Source: Gemmatimonadaceae bacterium (GTDB taxonomy: Bacteria > Gemmatimonadota > Gemmatimonadetes > Gemmatimonadales > Gemmatimonadaceae). From it: 61,506 nt of DNA. The notes below the pieces were generated by a model. It saw only the letters and a program-made list of their open reading frames with translations, had not been told where the DNA came from and did not search any database. Position numbers and translations under genes: made by a program. Of the stretch, positions 61,054 through 61,506 are shown one piece after another (positions within the stretch are counted from its first letter, which is position 1; the number at the start of each line of letters is the position of its first letter). The stretch is taken from the NCBI GenBank assembly GCA_025929535.1, contig JAICLZ010000020.1, positions 1 through 61,506 of the forward strand, given 5' to 3'.

Positions 61054-61506
61054 GCACCCGGGGGCGCGTGCTCGCGGCGCTCGCGCTCGCCTTTGGCTAC
61101 GGCTGCGCCTCGGCCTCGCCCGCATCGCGGGGTCGCGCTGCCCCTGGCGAGCATCCAGCGCTCGTCGTGATGATCGTCGTCGATCAGTTGGGCGAAAATC
61201 TGCTGGAGCGCTACGACAGCCTGTACACCGGCGGCTTCCATCGCCTGCTCGCAGACGGACACGTATTTCGCCGCGCATCTCACGACCACTTCGCCACGAA
61301 GACCGCCGTGGGCCACGCCACGCTCTCCACTGGAGCATACCCCTCGCGACACGGCATCATCGCGAACGAATGGCAGGAGGAGGCTGACGGCGGTTGGGTC
61401 ACCATCTCGAACGTGGGCGATTCCAGCACGCACATCGTGGGGCAGCCCAGGCTCGCTGGCGTGTCGCCGCACTATCTCGAGCGCACGGGGCTCGCCGACT
61501 GGATGA
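61050..61506 (+). CDS. Alkaline-phosphatase-superfamily lipoprotein, 3' part outside the window
   Basis: The first 152 residues of a larger protein. The GTG at 61050 overlaps the iolD stop. The signal peptide (VLAALALAFGYGC) gives a possible lipidation Cys near residue 20. The catalytic start of type I phosphodiesterase/PafA-like phosphatases follows: ALVVMIVVDQLGENLLERYD (first metal Asp) and DHFATKTAVGHATLSTGAYP (the nucleophile Thr). It then continues with SRHGIIANEW. Such enzymes release phosphate from phosphomonoesters in the periplasm. Being in the iol operon suggests release of inositol from inositol phosphates, but that is an inference. Confidence 0.85.
   Translation, partial: MSTRGRVLAALALAFGYGCASASPASRGRAAPGEHPALVVMIVVDQLGENLLERYDSLYTGGFHRLLADGHVFRRASHDHFATKTAVGHATLSTGAYPSRHGIIANEWQEEADGGWVTISNVGDSSTHIVGQPRLAGVSPHYLERTGLADWM

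Noticed and set aside
1..61506. CRISPR array, insertion sequence, transposase, phage gene or rRNA
   Set aside because: No spaced repeats, transposase-like frames, terminal inverted repeats or rRNA-like sequence were found.

Overview
The window is GC-rich chromosomal DNA with densely packed genes. It has no rRNA, CRISPR array, transposase or prophage. The gene content points to Gemmatimonadota or a related soil lineage such as Acidobacteriota: three long ADOP-type orphan permeases, two Ser/Thr kinases fused to TolB/WD40-like propellers, a DUF2911 lipoprotein, PadR- and ECF-linked membrane modules, and many single lipoproteins. This placement is inferred from gene families, because there is no marker gene in the window.

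Layout. 1-2.1 kb: the tail of a hydrolase-like gene, a small secreted protein, tRNA-Pro(GGG), and a decayed type II thioesterase fused by an ATGA overlap to an Sfp-type phosphopantetheinyl transferase. 2.1-9.0 kb: a mixed set holding a TRIC channel, an ABM-fold protein, a DapB-like protein without its catalytic histidines, an epoxide hydrolase facing a CGNR regulator across a short AT-rich promoter, a LytTR protein, a GNAT acetyltransferase and a hydrolase-fold protein without its catalytic Ser and His. 9.2-16.9 kb: envelope proteins (DUF2911 lipoprotein, AsmA, small membrane proteins, a cupredoxin lipoprotein, a cupin). 17-22.3 kb: an ADOP permease divergent from an ECF sigma / short anti-sigma / ZraP-like trio, then two cytosolic proteins. 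22.3-26.5 kb: NirK-type copper oxidase with a small haem-copper-oxidase-like membrane protein, a DUF4142 lipoprotein, LysR and an isochorismatase-fold hydrolase. 26.7-32.2 kb: PadR-ADOP, then MarR-isochorismatase-MFS with a candidate MarR operator.

32.3-38.6 kb: a secreted cyclophilin, an RsbQ/KAI2-like hydrolase followed by a PAS histidine kinase and a third ADOP, and an AlkZ-type HTH_42 protein on the opposite strand. 38.8-46.7 kb: an outer-membrane protein, two convergent kinase-propeller genes and an LssY-C protein. 46.7-51.6 kb: a tandem rhodanese, a 1016-residue kinase / M23 / class III aminotransferase fusion, and a lipoprotein.

51.7-61.5 kb: a myo-inositol catabolic locus. lacI-mmsA runs left and iolG-iolE-iolC-aldolase-iolB-iolD runs right, ending in a truncated alkaline-phosphatase-family lipoprotein. 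Most junctions are 4-base start/stop overlaps, which implies translational coupling. Together the genes would take myo-inositol through inosose, diketone, 5-deoxyglucuronate and 2-deoxy-5-ketogluconate-6-phosphate to DHAP and malonate semialdehyde, and MmsA would finish with acetyl-CoA. No inositol transporter is visible in the window.
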